64,000 nt of DNA from Bolinopsis microptera (lineage: Eukaryota > Ctenophora > Tentaculata > Lobata > Bolinopsidae): NCBI RefSeq assembly GCF_026151205.1, contig NC_087078.1, positions 12,755,118 to 12,819,117 of the forward strand. The letters are read 5' to 3'. This document shows, one piece after another, positions 1-11,509 of this stretch (position 1 is the stretch's first letter; each line of letters opens with the position of its first letter). The notes under the pieces are model-generated. The model searched no databases, was not told where the DNA came from, and was given only the letters and a program-made list of their open reading frames with translations. The position numbers and the translations under genes are program-made.

Positions 1-529
1 TGACAGCTTCAAAATTTGTATGGCATATGGTTAATGGCTATGTCCAGTAGTTGATCTCATTAAATACATAATATTTAATTAGAGGAACATAGATAATTGG
101 TTATACCAAATATAATGTGACCATACTAATTAGCAATTAGTATACTAATTAGCAATTACGTGTGCTGAGTACTAACTGTACTTTACAGTACTGTTATTCA
201 GACCACCAATGCCTACAATATTAAATACAAAAGAACTTTATTTGTATATCATTAATATGTACAACAGAAGTTTATTAAACTATAAATTATAATATGTTTA
301 AACTATAAGCCATTAAACTTATTAAATTACAAAGAACTATTGAATTCAACAGAACTTTATTATTAAGATGAATCATCAGCTATCTCGCAGAATCTATTTA
401 AATTATCATCTATCTACTTTCGTTGTGAAATCCATATTTAGAATTTAGATATCTAAAGAATAATCTAAGTAATGTTATTTGGAAATAGTAAAGAGAGATG
501 CAGCTTGTTGTAACGGCCACGTTGTGGCA
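1..529. other. AT-rich stretch without recognised gene
   Basis: AT-rich, low-complexity DNA with short local repeats such as two copies of 'actaattagcaatta' near 125-157. No open frame with recognisable content and no convincing splice-site pairs. It probably belongs to an upstream intron or the 5' flank of the NOS1AP-type gene that follows on the + strand. Confidence 0.5.
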
Positions 530-1345
530 AACGTGAATAGTGTAGCACTTTGCTACAGTAGCATAACTGTGAATGGTGTAGCACTTTGCTACAATAGCAT
601 AACTGTGAATAGTGTAGCACTCTGCTACAGTAGCATAACTGTGAATGGTGTAGCACTTTGCTACAGTAGCATAACTGTGAATGGTGTAAGACTTTGCTAC
701 AGTAGCAAAACTGTGTATGGTGTAGCACTTTGCTACACTCTACAGTAGCATAATTGTGAATGGTGTAGCACTTTGCTACAGTAGCATAACTGTGAATGGT
801 GTAGCACTTTGCTACAATAGCATAACTGTGAATGGTGTAGCACTTTGCTACAGTAGCATAACTGTGAATGATGTAAGACTTTACTACAGTAGCATAACTG
901 TGTATGGTGTAGCACTTTGCTACACTCTACAGTAGCATAACTGTGAATGGTGTAGCACTTTGCTACAGTAGCATAACTGTGAATGGTGTAGCACTTTGCT
1001 ACAGTAGCATAACTGTGAATGGTGTAGCACTTTGCTACACTCTACAGTAGCATAACTGTGAATGGTGTAGCACTTTGCTACAGTAGCATAACTGTGAATG
1101 GTGTAGCACTTTGCTACAGTAGCATAACTGTGTATGGTGTAGCACTTTGCTACACTCTACAGTAGCATAACTGTGAATGGTGTAGCACTTTGCTACAGTA
1201 GCATAACTGTGAATGGTGTAGCACTTTGCTACACTCTACAGTAGCATAACTGTGAATGGTGTAGCACTTTGCTACAGTAGCATAACTGTGAATGGTGTAG
1301 CACTTTGCTACACTCTACAGTAGCATAACTGTGAATAGTGTAGCA
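530..1345. repeat. 36-bp minisatellite with hairpin-forming unit
   Basis: About twenty tandem copies of a 36-bp unit. Its core is 'gtagcactttgctac', which is self-complementary (5-bp arms gtagc/gctac around a 5-base loop), followed by 'agtagcataactgtgaat'. Every second or third unit carries an extra 'actctac' insert, giving a higher-order pattern, regular from about 720 on. Because 36 is divisible by 3, several frames stay open across the array (for example VNGVALCYSSIT repeats); these are by-products of the periodicity, not genes. Copies are over 90% alike, so the array is young or homogenised. Confidence 0.9.
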
Positions 1346-1689
1346 GCACAGCTGTGCAGCTTATACATGAAGCTAATCCCTGACCCGGTCTCCAACATGC
1401 CCGGTCAACATGTGCACGGTACCTACAATACTTTTAATACAGGTAAATATGCTGTTATACAACCCTCCTCCCCGGTATTTAGATGACATACCCGCACCTG
1501 TTACCGGAATGTACAAAAACACCGCAGTGTGGCAGGTTTTATATTGGAACCTGGTATGAAGCTGCACCGTTTATATCAGAGATCCCTAAAAAGTGGAAGT
1601 AATAGTATCATGTTCCAGAAGCGATACCGTGACCACTGCTCAGTTCACCTACCGTACCAGTATATCTAATATTTCTACTTAGTTTATAA
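1346..1689. other. unique spacer between two tandem arrays
   Basis: Non-repetitive sequence between the 36-bp minisatellite and the AGCAGT array. A 64-codon open frame on the minus strand has no recognisable content. Nothing else is visible. Confidence 0.4.
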
Positions 1690-2027
1690 ACTGCAGTAGT
1701 AGTAGGAGTAGCAGTAGCAGTAGTAGTAGCAGTAGGAGTAGCAGTAGCAGTAGCAGTAGCAGTAGCAGTAGCAGTAGCAGTAGCAGTAGCAGTAGCAGTA
1801 GCAGTAGCAGTAGCAGTAGCAGTAGCAGTAGCAGTAGCAGTAGCAGTAGTAGTAGCAGTAGCAGTAGCAGTAGCAGTAGCAGCAGCAGCAGCAGCAGCAG
1901 TAGCAGTAGCAGTAGCAGTAGTAGTAGCAGTAGCAGTAGCAGTAGCAGTAGCAGTAGCAGTAGCAGTAGTAGTAGCAGTAGCAGTAGCAGTAGCAGTAGC
2001 AGTAGCAGTAGCAGTAGCAGTAGCAGT

Positions 2028-2059
<32 letters not shown>

Positions 2060-2090
2060 CAGTAGCAGTAGCAGTAGCAGTAGTAGTAAC
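1690..2090. repeat. (AGCAGT)n hexanucleotide array with AGC and AGT patches
   Basis: About 400 bp of AGCAGT repeats, interrupted by pure (AGC)n patches near 1879-1900 and 2030-2050 and by AGT runs. On the minus strand it reads as poly-Leu or Ala-Thr repeats in frames over 130 codons long. These frames are driven purely by the trinucleotide structure and I do not call them genes. Confidence 0.92.
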
Positions 2091-2412
2091 TGTGGTAACA
2101 CAGTTACAGTTTAACCTCCTCTCCAGTAATGTACCTCCACAATAACATTCTACCACGCATTCTAAGAGCAGCTAATGAACATCCGACAATTACTATCCAA
2201 CGTTCAACTCTACAGCTCTGCAATTCTTCAAATTGTCACTCTTAGCAATCTAGTGATTATAGCTTGCATACCATGTATGTAACTGTATGTAACTGTATAT
2301 AAGACAGTGAACTGTAATTAATCTAGCCCACATGATTATAAACATGAATGAGATTAGGCTGTAGTCCTATGGAAGTATGGAGTAGATTGCAGTTATATGT
2401 GCATAACATACA

Positions 2413-2654
2413 TACCTTACTCGGGAATATTATGACTGGGATAAAGTGGTGGGTTTTGGAAAATTCCGCCATATTTTTCCCGGTCATTAATTTTCCCAGT
2501 CATAAATTAACCCGCTATAATGTTCCCGAGTAAGGTAAACTAATAGTAATACATTTTGATGCTTGGTGGGTTTTGGAAAATTCCGCCATATTTTTCCCGG
2601 TCATTAATTTTCCCAGTCATAAATTAACCCGCTATAATATTCCCGAGTAAGGTA
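2413..2654. mobile_element. MITE with TA target duplication and duplicated right half
   Basis: The left end 'CCTTACTCGGGAATATTAT' (from 2415) is the reverse complement of the right end 'ATAATxTTCCCGAGTAAGG', and both are flanked by TA, as in Tc1/mariner-type insertion. The right half (about 88 bp, from 'tggtgggttttggaaaat' to the terminus) occurs twice, at 2449-2535 and 2567-2652, differing at one base (atgttc versus atattc). No coding capacity. The 61-codon open frame across it is incidental. Confidence 0.75.
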
Positions 2655-3150
2655 GTTGTGTAGCTCCAGCTGCAGTCTGGTAGTGCTAAGTTTCATGAAC
2701 ATCTCCTAAATCTTTATAAAGCATGATGTTGCCTCATTGTCGATATTTATTTGAATTTTAAAATTAATAGATATGTGTCGTAATATCGCCCTATACAGAT
2801 ACATCTAGATTGATTTGCAAATTGTTGATAGTCAATAGCAGTATATGTAAATGTAGAGTATTTGCTGTATGCAACATATTATGTACAGACAGTTTCTAAA
2901 TATACATAACTAAACTGAGTGTTTATAAACTGAAAATTAACGTTAACAAATAGACGGTGATATATAACTAAAAAATGGCTTACAATTCGTGTGTTACTCT
3001 GTAATTATTTATCAGAAATATTTGTATAAACATAAATATTACCTGATTTTAATACCTTCAACATAACATAAACCACTGCACCTTTCACCCTTATATTTGG
3101 CTATCGTATATTATACCGTTCAATTTTAATCTTAACCTGGATAATTTCAG
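2655..3150. other. AT-rich sequence, probable intron of the NOS1AP-like gene
   Basis: AT-rich DNA ending in a good splice acceptor (pyrimidine-rich 'ggataatttcag' ending at 3150). I looked for the missing N-terminal half of the PTB domain here and did not find it, so the upstream exons should lie outside the window. Confidence 0.4.
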
Positions 3151-6100
3151 AAACGAAGGTTGATAAGGAAAACCCCGCAACAGCAGTTAATGGAAGCCAC
3201 TGGTCCAGTGATCATGGAACATACCATATTCAAGTAAGTTCTTTCAGGGTACATAATTGTATTAAGATAATTAACGTGTCCAGTGTCGAAACGTTTAGGT
3301 CATCAAATTAAAACTTTACTCCTTATCATGCAAATTCTTATACTCGCCGTTTACACGTAATTGGTATTTTCATGCTTGGCTGCAAAATAAAAGAACTGAT
3401 AAAATCGTCACAAATGTTAAATAATATTTAAAACTTTCGATTGAACAAATTTACTTCATGTTTCTAAGTAAACCCATAGTTGTGTAAGATTTAAACCACA
3501 TGAAATGATTCCGTCTGGATGTTTAGTAATTATTTGTTAAAGGCTACGGTAACTCCGCTTTGGCCCAGCCTAGACCGCCTAGGGCGACCTAGTTCTTATA
3601 ACACCTCAATGTGTTTAACATGATTGCTTTCTTGTTTTGACTATTAAAAACAATCGCTTTCTTGTGTATCGCATACCTGAATAACTCTTATTCTGACGTG
3701 ACTTAGGCTGGGTCAATAAGAGAACTAATATTACAAACAATTTGGTTCGCATTTTGCCATGCAGTTCAGTTTCCAAACAAATTTAAACCTTGATTTTACG
3801 AAAATTGGTAAATTATTTTGATTTTGGGAGGCAAAACCAACCGAAATTAGGTCTCGCGCGCAAGCCGTTAAGTGTGGGAAAATGCACTTTTTCGGCATTC
3901 CGCATATAGTAATTGACAGCATTTAGGTAGAACCACGCGCGCGCTCATGATAACGTGTTTGTTATGATAGAGCTAGGCGGATGTCTAGAGCGTTCAAAAA
4001 TTCCTTCAGCTCTAGACATAACGCATAGCAAACGATCAGTATAGGAGAATTTGATAACTGATACTATCAGCTGATCCTTTATCTAGATTATATAGTACAG
4101 GACAATGGACATTCTTGTTATAGTAGTCAGCATTCCCAAGCATGAGGAAGTGGAAGTCAATCGAATGTTTCAATTCTTGAGTATCAAATTGTTGTGAGGT
4201 TAGAAGGGATTGTGATCTAATGTTCATTCCTTCCAGAGTGTTCTACGTTTCACACGACTCCCAAGACCTGAAAATATTCTCCTACATAGCGCGGGATGGA
4301 CCCGACAACACCTTTAAATGTTACGTTTTCAAGGCTAAGAAAAAGGTATTTACCCCTCAACATGTAAAACCGCAGGGTGTTTGGGCGTTTGATGATCTTC
4401 GTGAAAAACATGTTCCCCTGTTAAGTTAAGATATTTCACAAACACGCTTTAAATATGCTAGATAACATTCTACGCTGATGTATACAATCTGTAAGTCATG
4501 CCTTTCAGTCTCAAGCTCTGAGAGTAGTTCGAACGATGGGCCAGGCTTTTGAAGTGGTCCACAAGTTACAAAAGCAGAAAGAAACCACTACAAACAAGGA
4601 CAAAGATCCTGTTGCGTAAGTATTTTTAGAACAGATGCAGTGACTTCATAACATTATTGCATTAATTTCGATTAAATTTTCAACAGTCAAAGGTATCTTT
4701 AATCCTTCTGCTCATTATTTTTGTAACTCTTATAACATCATGTTTAAATATCACTGCTATGTCCAAATAGATTAATAATCTCCTACATCTTCTCAGGGAG
4801 ACCCCACCAGCTGATAAGACCCCTGACGAGGAAGAAAAAGTGGAAGCTCAGAAGATCGAGGCTGGTTCCATCGAGGGTTCTGTTGGCAGTGCTTCTATCG
4901 AGGATAAAACAGATGTAAGTTTAATTTTTCTTTCCTATCCTTGAGTTAGATGGTTTGTTTTACTTTTCCTATTAGTTATCACATTTTCACTATCCCTTAC
5001 TTAACCCTGTAGCTGTGGTCGTTCTGTAAAATGTCACTATCAAAGCCATGACCCTGTAACACAGCCATGGTAAGAGTAACTACCTTGTGTTACTAAAGCA
5101 AAAACCCTAGTAATAATGCCCAGCAGGCCCGCACAACGGACGAAGGGTTGGGAGGGTCAGATACTTTCACTGAAACAGACAAAGAGGGACCCATACTTTC
5201 TCCTGTTCCCTCAGCTTTCAGCGTCAATGTGAGTTTTGAGGAGTGAGGACCCGCTCGCGCTGACAGTGACTGGTATTGAACAAACTGACAACTACGGCTA
5301 GACTGACTTACATTCAACCTGTCAACTGACAAGACTTGTGCCGAACAAGCAAGATTACAACAGACCATTCACCATTTAAAGACAGACAAGGAATTGGAAG
5401 ATTTGCTACCTGATAAGGCAATATAGGTGGAATATGGACTAAGCTCGCTAAAATGAGAAGGAATAATCACAAAGATTAAGCTTATCGTCAGGTATCACAT
5501 TTAAAATGTGACTAATATTAATTTATTTTGCAGGGTCCAATAGCAACATCTTCCCCGGAACCAGGACAGGCCCTAACACAACAGAATCAAGCAATGCAGA
5601 ACATGATAAACATGCTTCGCAAACAGATGGAAAAAGAGGTTACTCATTTGATTTTATACAAATATTTATATTCTTAGGAACTCCTTTCAATTAGTGTTTG
5701 TGTGATATTGGCTTGTAATGATCGGGTGGGAATATTGAGCATATACGATGGCTGCTCCCGACAATTTATGAATTACGACAAAACTCATTACCTGGGGAAG
5801 TCTGAAATCTGTCAAAAATCTTGTTTATATAAATTAATTATTATACGTCAATGTTTGAAATTCCCGGTTTTTGTCAGTGTATCTTTTCCATTTTTTATAA
5901 AGTAAATTCTTCCTCCAGATGCAATCAAGATCTGAAGCAAATAACAGAAACGAAACGCTTCTAAAGCAAAATCAGGACCTCATGATGCAGATGAAACAAA
6001 TGCGTAATGAGATCGATGATTTGAAGCTATCAACGCTATCCAAAGTTAATATTCTTATTATTTCTTAAAACTATAAATCAAATCAAACTTTTAACGGTGC

Positions 6101-6601
6101 TGATGCACGATTAAAAGAAGTTTCACTGATTGACACACATTACATGTATAAGATATCTTAAAATAAAGTATTAACTTTCTCGTCAGGTTATCGGGAATAC
6201 GCATAACCCCATCGTGCCGTTTGTAAGTACGCCCGGTACACCCACCATAGCTCACAACAATAACAATAATAACGTGAGCTTACTCGACACTCCCGTACCT
6301 CTTGCTGAGGATACTCTCATTCCTCTTCAGCAGGTTTGTTAGGATTTCACCTAGTTTCACTTTCACTTTTATCAATTTTAGCTATTCTTCCAGATTGATT
6401 GACTGGAAACAGCGTGTGTGTTTGTATTTATCGTGTATTAGAATACACAGTTCAAATTTTTTTCCAATTTTTTTGCAACTCTGATCATCCAATCAGTAAA
6501 GAACGGTTTTCGTGTGATATTTAAAAAAATAATATAATAACAAGTTTGCTTTTCAGGCTCGCCAAAACTGGGTGCCGTTTGACGAAGAGAACGCGCATTA
6601 A
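3151..6601 (+). CDS. NOS1AP: NOS1AP/CAPON-like PTB adaptor, C-terminal 279 residues (8 exons)
   Basis: Exons: 3151-3233, 4237-4345, 4509-4615, 4797-4914, 5534-5638, 5919-6044, 6187-6333, 6557-6601 (stop TAA). All junctions are AG/GT and the phases agree throughout. Exons 2-3 encode the C-terminal half of a PTB domain: '[20 protein letters not shown]' followed by a KAKKK stretch, then '[20 protein letters not shown]'. This is close to identical with NOS1AP, the adaptor that links neuronal nitric oxide synthase and Scribble-type complexes to membranes and the cytoskeleton. Next come an acidic linker (exon 4) and a Gln/Met-rich coiled coil (exons 5-6, e.g. '[20 protein letters not shown]'), also typical of the family. 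The end is short: a Pro/Asn-rich segment and '...[11 protein letters not shown]'. The C-terminal PDZ-binding tail known for vertebrate NOS1AP is absent. The first half of the PTB domain lies upstream of the window. The donors after exons 5 (GTTACT) and 6 (GTTAAT) are weak, but the phase-consistent exons that follow support them. Confidence 0.88.
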
Positions 6602-6738
6602 AGATTGTGAGAACTCTTATTGTCAGACATCCCTGTTGAGCGTGGTGATACGTATCTAGAGGATACATATCTCTCTTAAGGATACATATCTCGAGTGTTA
6701 AAACGTCGCCAGAAAGTGCTGGAAATCACTCTGTATAT

Positions 6739-6744
6739 AATAAA
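6739..6744 (+). terminator. poly(A) signal of the NOS1AP-like gene
   Basis: AATAAA lies 138 bases after the stop codon, in 'ctgtatataataaagc'. It is the first canonical signal downstream and gives a short 3' UTR. Confidence 0.7.
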
Positions 6745-6749
6745 GCTAT

Positions 6750-9700
6750 CATACAAGAAGGATTAGCCTGGTTGGTATTATAAATATAATCAAATGTACA
6801 CAAGTTAACGTGCACGTGTAAATTCCCCGACGCGCAGTGTTCATAAGAATTTATAAACAGTAGATACACGTGCGATGCGTGACAGGGCCGGTCTGTATGG
6901 CAAAGTAATATGAATATTAGGTATAAGTTTAGTTTTATATTTCACTTTATCATAGATTTAAACAAATGTATGAAAATTAATAAGCAGTTTAAAGGGTAGA
7001 TCTAAGGAATATGTTACAGCAACATGTCTCCAATATATTGATTGTTTAACTTTCCAAAGAGCCCTGGGGCCTGGGAAAATCATGTTTTAAGGCGGACACC
7101 AGCTGAAATCGATCGTTCTTAAACACTTACTATTTTATGAAAAATTTGTATCGTTATTCATTGTAAGATATGAGATATTATACCCGAGCCTGCATGTTTG
7201 ATCCTAAAGTTTCAGACTTCTTATCGTTGAATTGACGAGCAACCAAACCTGTTCATCTGCAGCTATTTTGATTTTAAAGGTATGACGGTATGAGCCAAAC
7301 ATTGACTGTGTTTAAGATCATTGGCTAATGGCCTTTAATTTTTCAATTTTGCAAGACTTATAATTCAACTATGAAGTAATTACACGAGTCATAGAATGAC
7401 TCGTGTCAGTATACCGTCAATATCAAGTTTGTGCAGATGGACAGGCAGCTCTTCCTAATCCTCCAAATCCAAATGTTTAAACAGGTGTTTCCTGCCCATG
7501 CAATTGTGTTAGAAAGAAATTATTTAATCTAAAGAGGAGTTTTGTGTTCACGTCGGTCAGTAGAATCTTTCAAACGTCGCATGAGAGGAGTTACATTTTA
7601 TTGGAACTCTATAAACGTACTTTCGCACACTGTTTTTGTAAGAGAAGGATCTGGATCAAACTTTTACTTACGATACCGGTATATTGCAATGTTTTATATT
7701 TTGAGTTTTTAAGTCAGATGTATTAACCAAATGTAAGAAAGCATAATTTCAAGGGTTGAATATTATGAGATTGAGTGTTTTAAAGATACAATAAATGCAT
7801 ATGATTAGACGATAGGTAAATTTGACAAGACCTGAATTCTATTATTGAACCATGATAACCATAACATTAGGGACTAGTATTACACAGGTCTAACGTAGAT
7901 ACGTGTTCGTGTTTCAAGATGGGTGCTTTATTAGAACGAATTTTTTACTTACAAAATACAAAGATATTCTTATTCGGTATATCTTCCCCAAATTAATATA
8001 TTTACTGTTACTGGTAGCACAATGATCGGTAACTGTAACTGAACAACTTCAGATGAAACATCCCTAGATATTTAAGATCGTCAAAATGGTCTTATCAAAA
8101 CTTTCTTCTTTATCAATCAATTAAAGTAAAATTGGAAAGACACTTTGAGTTTTATAACTTTTACAGAAGGGCTAAATCCATATATTCAACACTGTCAAAT
8201 GTCAGCTGAGAAGCTGAATTATATCCGTGTTAGATTTACACCTAGTGAGGAATCTCGTTTTATGTCCTTGTGTTTATGTTCGTTCAACTATCTTTGATTA
8301 AATTTACTTTTGATTTTAATAAGGTGTTTTATTTTAAAAAATGTTATGTCTGATAGAATGTGTAGCATCTCGTCAATCTGGAACTGGCCTGACATTCGAA
8401 AAGTACAATTACGGGGGTGTGACCTAGATGTCAGTTCCAACACATCACCCATATCTAAGGAGGCATCTCATCAGTGGCCGCACCTCCAAACTCTGTTTCT
8501 GAACTGGACTAATTGTGGCGTCCAGATAAGACGTCCATACAGAGCTTCGAACATTCCCAATCCGTTAAGAGCCTATCACAAGAAACACCCATCTTTTAAG
8601 ATCTTTGACATCCATACAATACGAATACTACTACATCTATACTAGGAACTAAGTTCTACGCCAGATAACTTTCTCCATATATCCGTGTCCCGCATCTACC
8701 TTGCAATCTACCAGGTTCCCGTATGAATGAATTGCGGGCCGTATAGTAGTGTGCCTAATCGATATAGCCTCACCTAGGGAGCAGGGACTGTCTTAATAGT
8801 TTCCCGCTTCTTCGACAGTCGTCCCCGCCCAATTATGTGCTCCATTGTCTGTTTTTTGGACTCTCAGTAAGATCTTAGTTCCTTTGGCATGCATTCGCAC
8901 CTACTATCGGATGCATATTCATGGATTATCAAGTTAAATATATTGGTGACCGGATAGGCGAACGATATGAATGCGCGCAATCAATATTGACCATTAATTG
9001 CGTCCAATCATCCACGCGACGCGCGCGTTCGGCTAACGCGCGCTGTCACAGTAAATGTGAATTGCACATGTTTGTATACAAAATTGTCTTTGCGCCGTAC
9101 ATTTTCCGTATATAAATTCTGCAACCGAAAATAAAATAAAATGAAAAATGTAGTTTCTCAAAACTATGATTATGGTTCTGCCCACATCTTGATCTCAATA
9201 TGGGCATTAACCACAGAAAAGTGCAATGACGCGACCGTAATAATAATCAATATGTCCAGTTGAAGCAATCGATGTTCATTAGTCATTTCACGACAGGGCG
9301 AGTTTAAAATTTTCATTTTCTTATTTTCTATTATCCGAATTCTAGTTACACATAACCCGGCATTGCAATTATATTCAATTTTTCCCCGACCCATTTATAT
9401 ATTGTGCGACACAGGGATTTTATAAAATTACCCGACTGCTATTAGCACTTATTCAATATACTTAAGGTGTGTTAATTTTATGACCGCTCGGTTAGTGCTG
9501 GACCAACAAATTGCTTTTCATCTTATTCTAGCCGTTGGATCGTTGGTATGTAAATGGAATGGACACAATGAAAAATCATTATACATGAAATTGCTTATGC
9601 TAACATTATTCCGTAGAAGTATTGAACTGAAATATGAATATCGATATAAAGGATGAGTTCGAGCCTGCAAATTAAAGTTTGGAGAATAAGTGATATCTTC

Positions 9701-10097
9701 ACTGAAGTCATAAGTACGACTATATACAGGTATATCACTAGACAAATTAAGGTCAAATTAACTTCTGGAACTCCTCATTAATTTGAAATTTACAGTTGTA
9801 AGCAGTGTGCTGAGCCATAATTAGACATACGAACAAGTTATTTATCAGATCTACGTTTAACCATATATGACATTTCCAATGCGTAAGTTAGTCACGTATC
9901 ACTCATCAAAACACTGAAGGCGCGAAATTCCATATCACACAAACTAATTTGACCAAATTAGCTGGGCAGGATTATAGAAGTTGCCATTTTATTCAGCGAT
10001 CGCGAGCGGGATAAAATTATATAGTGAGGGGATTACAGAATTATTATAAATGCAAAATAAACCTCCGCCCGGACTCGTTTCCGGGGTGTTCCTTCCC
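6750..10097. other. 3.3 kb without a supported gene
   Basis: Mostly AT-rich intergenic-looking sequence. Visible items: a perfect 10-bp-stem, 5-base-loop hairpin at 7382-7406 (acacgagtca/tgactcgtgt), and a less AT-rich stretch at about 8360-8900 with a 111-codon open frame (8310-8645, +) whose product I do not recognise and which has no good start context. That stretch is loosely bracketed by 'aggaactaag' (8643) and 'cttagttcct' (8874), an inverted pair that could mark a worn-out element. Nothing else stands out. Confidence 0.4.
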
Positions 10098-10310
10098 TGG
10101 TAAATCGGACTTTAGAGACAGTGGCTCAGTTGTTATGAATACTATATGCATCGATTGTGTAGAGATTCATTACAAAACATTTTAGTGTTATCCAGCTACT
10201 AAATGTAGTCAGTTTAGGATTGAAAATAGCATGACGTGATTATTGCTTCACCAAATTATGAGAATATAAACTTACGTCGGACTTGTGAATTTATACTTTC
10301 AGTTTATATC
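10098..10310. repeat. old dispersed repeat, copy 1 (second copy at 11089)
   Basis: Begins 'ggtaaatcggactttagag' and continues through 'acattttagtgttatccagc' and 'cgtcggacttgtgaattta'. The same ordered blocks recur, with substitutions and small indels, at 11089-11345 in the same orientation. No coding capacity seen. The copies have diverged clearly, so this is an old duplication or two insertions of one repeat family. Confidence 0.65.
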
Positions 10311-10544
10311 AATTTGCTAGTATAAATCCTCCATGCAGAATAATTAAATTAAAATAGATTAAACTAGCTTTCAAGTTTCAGGTATGCAATTTAAGCGTAT
10401 TGGAATTTATAAGGTTTCATATTTGACCACATCTTAAGAGCGTCAAATAAGACCCGAGACTATTAACCACATTGTAAAGTGTTCAAATAACGACCCTCAA
10501 TACCATAACAACTTTATCCAGTTTGAAGCAAGTTCGTGCTTATA

Positions 10545-10880
10545 AGGCATCATGTAGCCTCCAGGCTCGACAAACCCCGACAAACCCCGACAGACGGGGT
10601 TTGTCGAGGGGTTTTGCCTCGGGGCCACCGGCTACATGAGGCCTTCTTGTGTAGTGTTTTTCCACGTAAAGCTTGATGACTCCGTATCGGCTTTTTGTTG
10701 GGAGACTCAAAAAAAAAAAAAAAAAAAGCCTCCAGGCTCGACAAACCCCGACAAACCCCGACACAGCCGACAAACCCTGACAAACCCCGACAAACCCCGA
10801 CGAACCCTGACAAACCCCGACAAACCCCGACGTGTCGAGATATGTCGTATCATGTCCGGCCCACCGGCTACATGATGCCT
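10545..10880. mobile_element. inverted-repeat element carrying GACAAACCCC tandem repeats
   Basis: Ends are perfect 15-bp inverted repeats: 'aggcatcatgtagcc' at 10545-10559 and its reverse complement at 10866-10880. Both are flanked by the direct repeat 'cttata' (10539-10544 and 10881-10886), a likely 6-bp target duplication. Inside are two blocks of a 10-bp repeat 'acaaaccccg' (10569-10590 and 10739-10830), each introduced by 'cctccaggctcgacaaac', an inner half-copy of the end ('ccggctacatgag', 10629-10641), and an A18 run (10709-10726). It has no transposase, so it is non-autonomous. Open frames of 65-87 codons on both strands come from the repeats. Confidence 0.75.
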
Positions 10881-11088
10881 CTTATACTTTAGTCAGTTTC
10901 ACGACACAGGTTTGTTATCAGATGCAACGTTTTACAAATAAACTTTCAATCTTTCCTTATTCATTTCAAATAATTATGGACGCGAATATTCCATACACGT
11001 CCCCTATAATAGTATATACAATAAACACAGTCCCGGCTTCCGCGAACCCGGTTTCCGCGGCTGTTTCCTAATAACCCCAAACTACGCG

Positions 11089-11345
11089 GTAAATCGGACT
11101 TTAGAGTACATGTAGGCTTCAGTTGTTTGAATACTATTCATGCATTCGATTGTGTTAGAAATTATCTACACAACATTTTAGTGTTATCCAGCTACCTAGA
11201 ATGTAAGAGTCCAAACGTTTGTAGGATTTGAAAAGCTAGCATGTACTGTGATGTATTCTGCTTCCAACCCTAAAGTAAAGATATGTAGAGATATTCGTTT
11301 AAATTTGTATTTCGTCGGCCTTGTGTATTTATATATCTTTCTAGA
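11089..11345. repeat. old dispersed repeat, copy 2
   Basis: Matches 10098-10310 in order and orientation ('ggtaaatcggactttagag', 'acattttagtgttatccagc', 'cgtcggccttgtgtattta'). Its tail is itself repeated in tandem: the block from 'ccttgtgtatttat' to 'tttagctgtttagtttcat' occurs at about 11319-11381 and again at about 11432-11505. Confidence 0.6.
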
Positions 11346-11509
11346 CTTCTATTTAGTTCGAGATTTAGCTGTTTAGTTTCATAAATAGTTTCATGCTTAG
11401 TTTCATTAAATTTCAAACTTTAGAGTCTGCAGCCTTGTGTATTTATGGCCGGTAAATCATCTTTCCTGACTTTTGTTAAGTTCACCATTTAGCTGTTTAG
11501 TTTCATTCA

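Noticed and set aside
530-1345. CRISPR array
   Set aside because: Repeats are directly adjacent without unique spacers, and the window is animal DNA.
1608-2156. Minus-strand frames of 140-182 codons (poly-Leu, Ala/Thr repeats)
   Set aside because: They lie wholly in the AGCAGT array; the trinucleotide-multiple period keeps all frames open.
4220-4429. A separate 69-residue gene
   Set aside because: It is exon 2 of the NOS1AP-like gene read through its donor at 4346 into the intron.
8310-8645. 111-codon plus-strand frame in a less AT-rich patch
   Set aside because: No recognisable domain, poor start context and no splice partner; kept only as a note in the intergenic entry.
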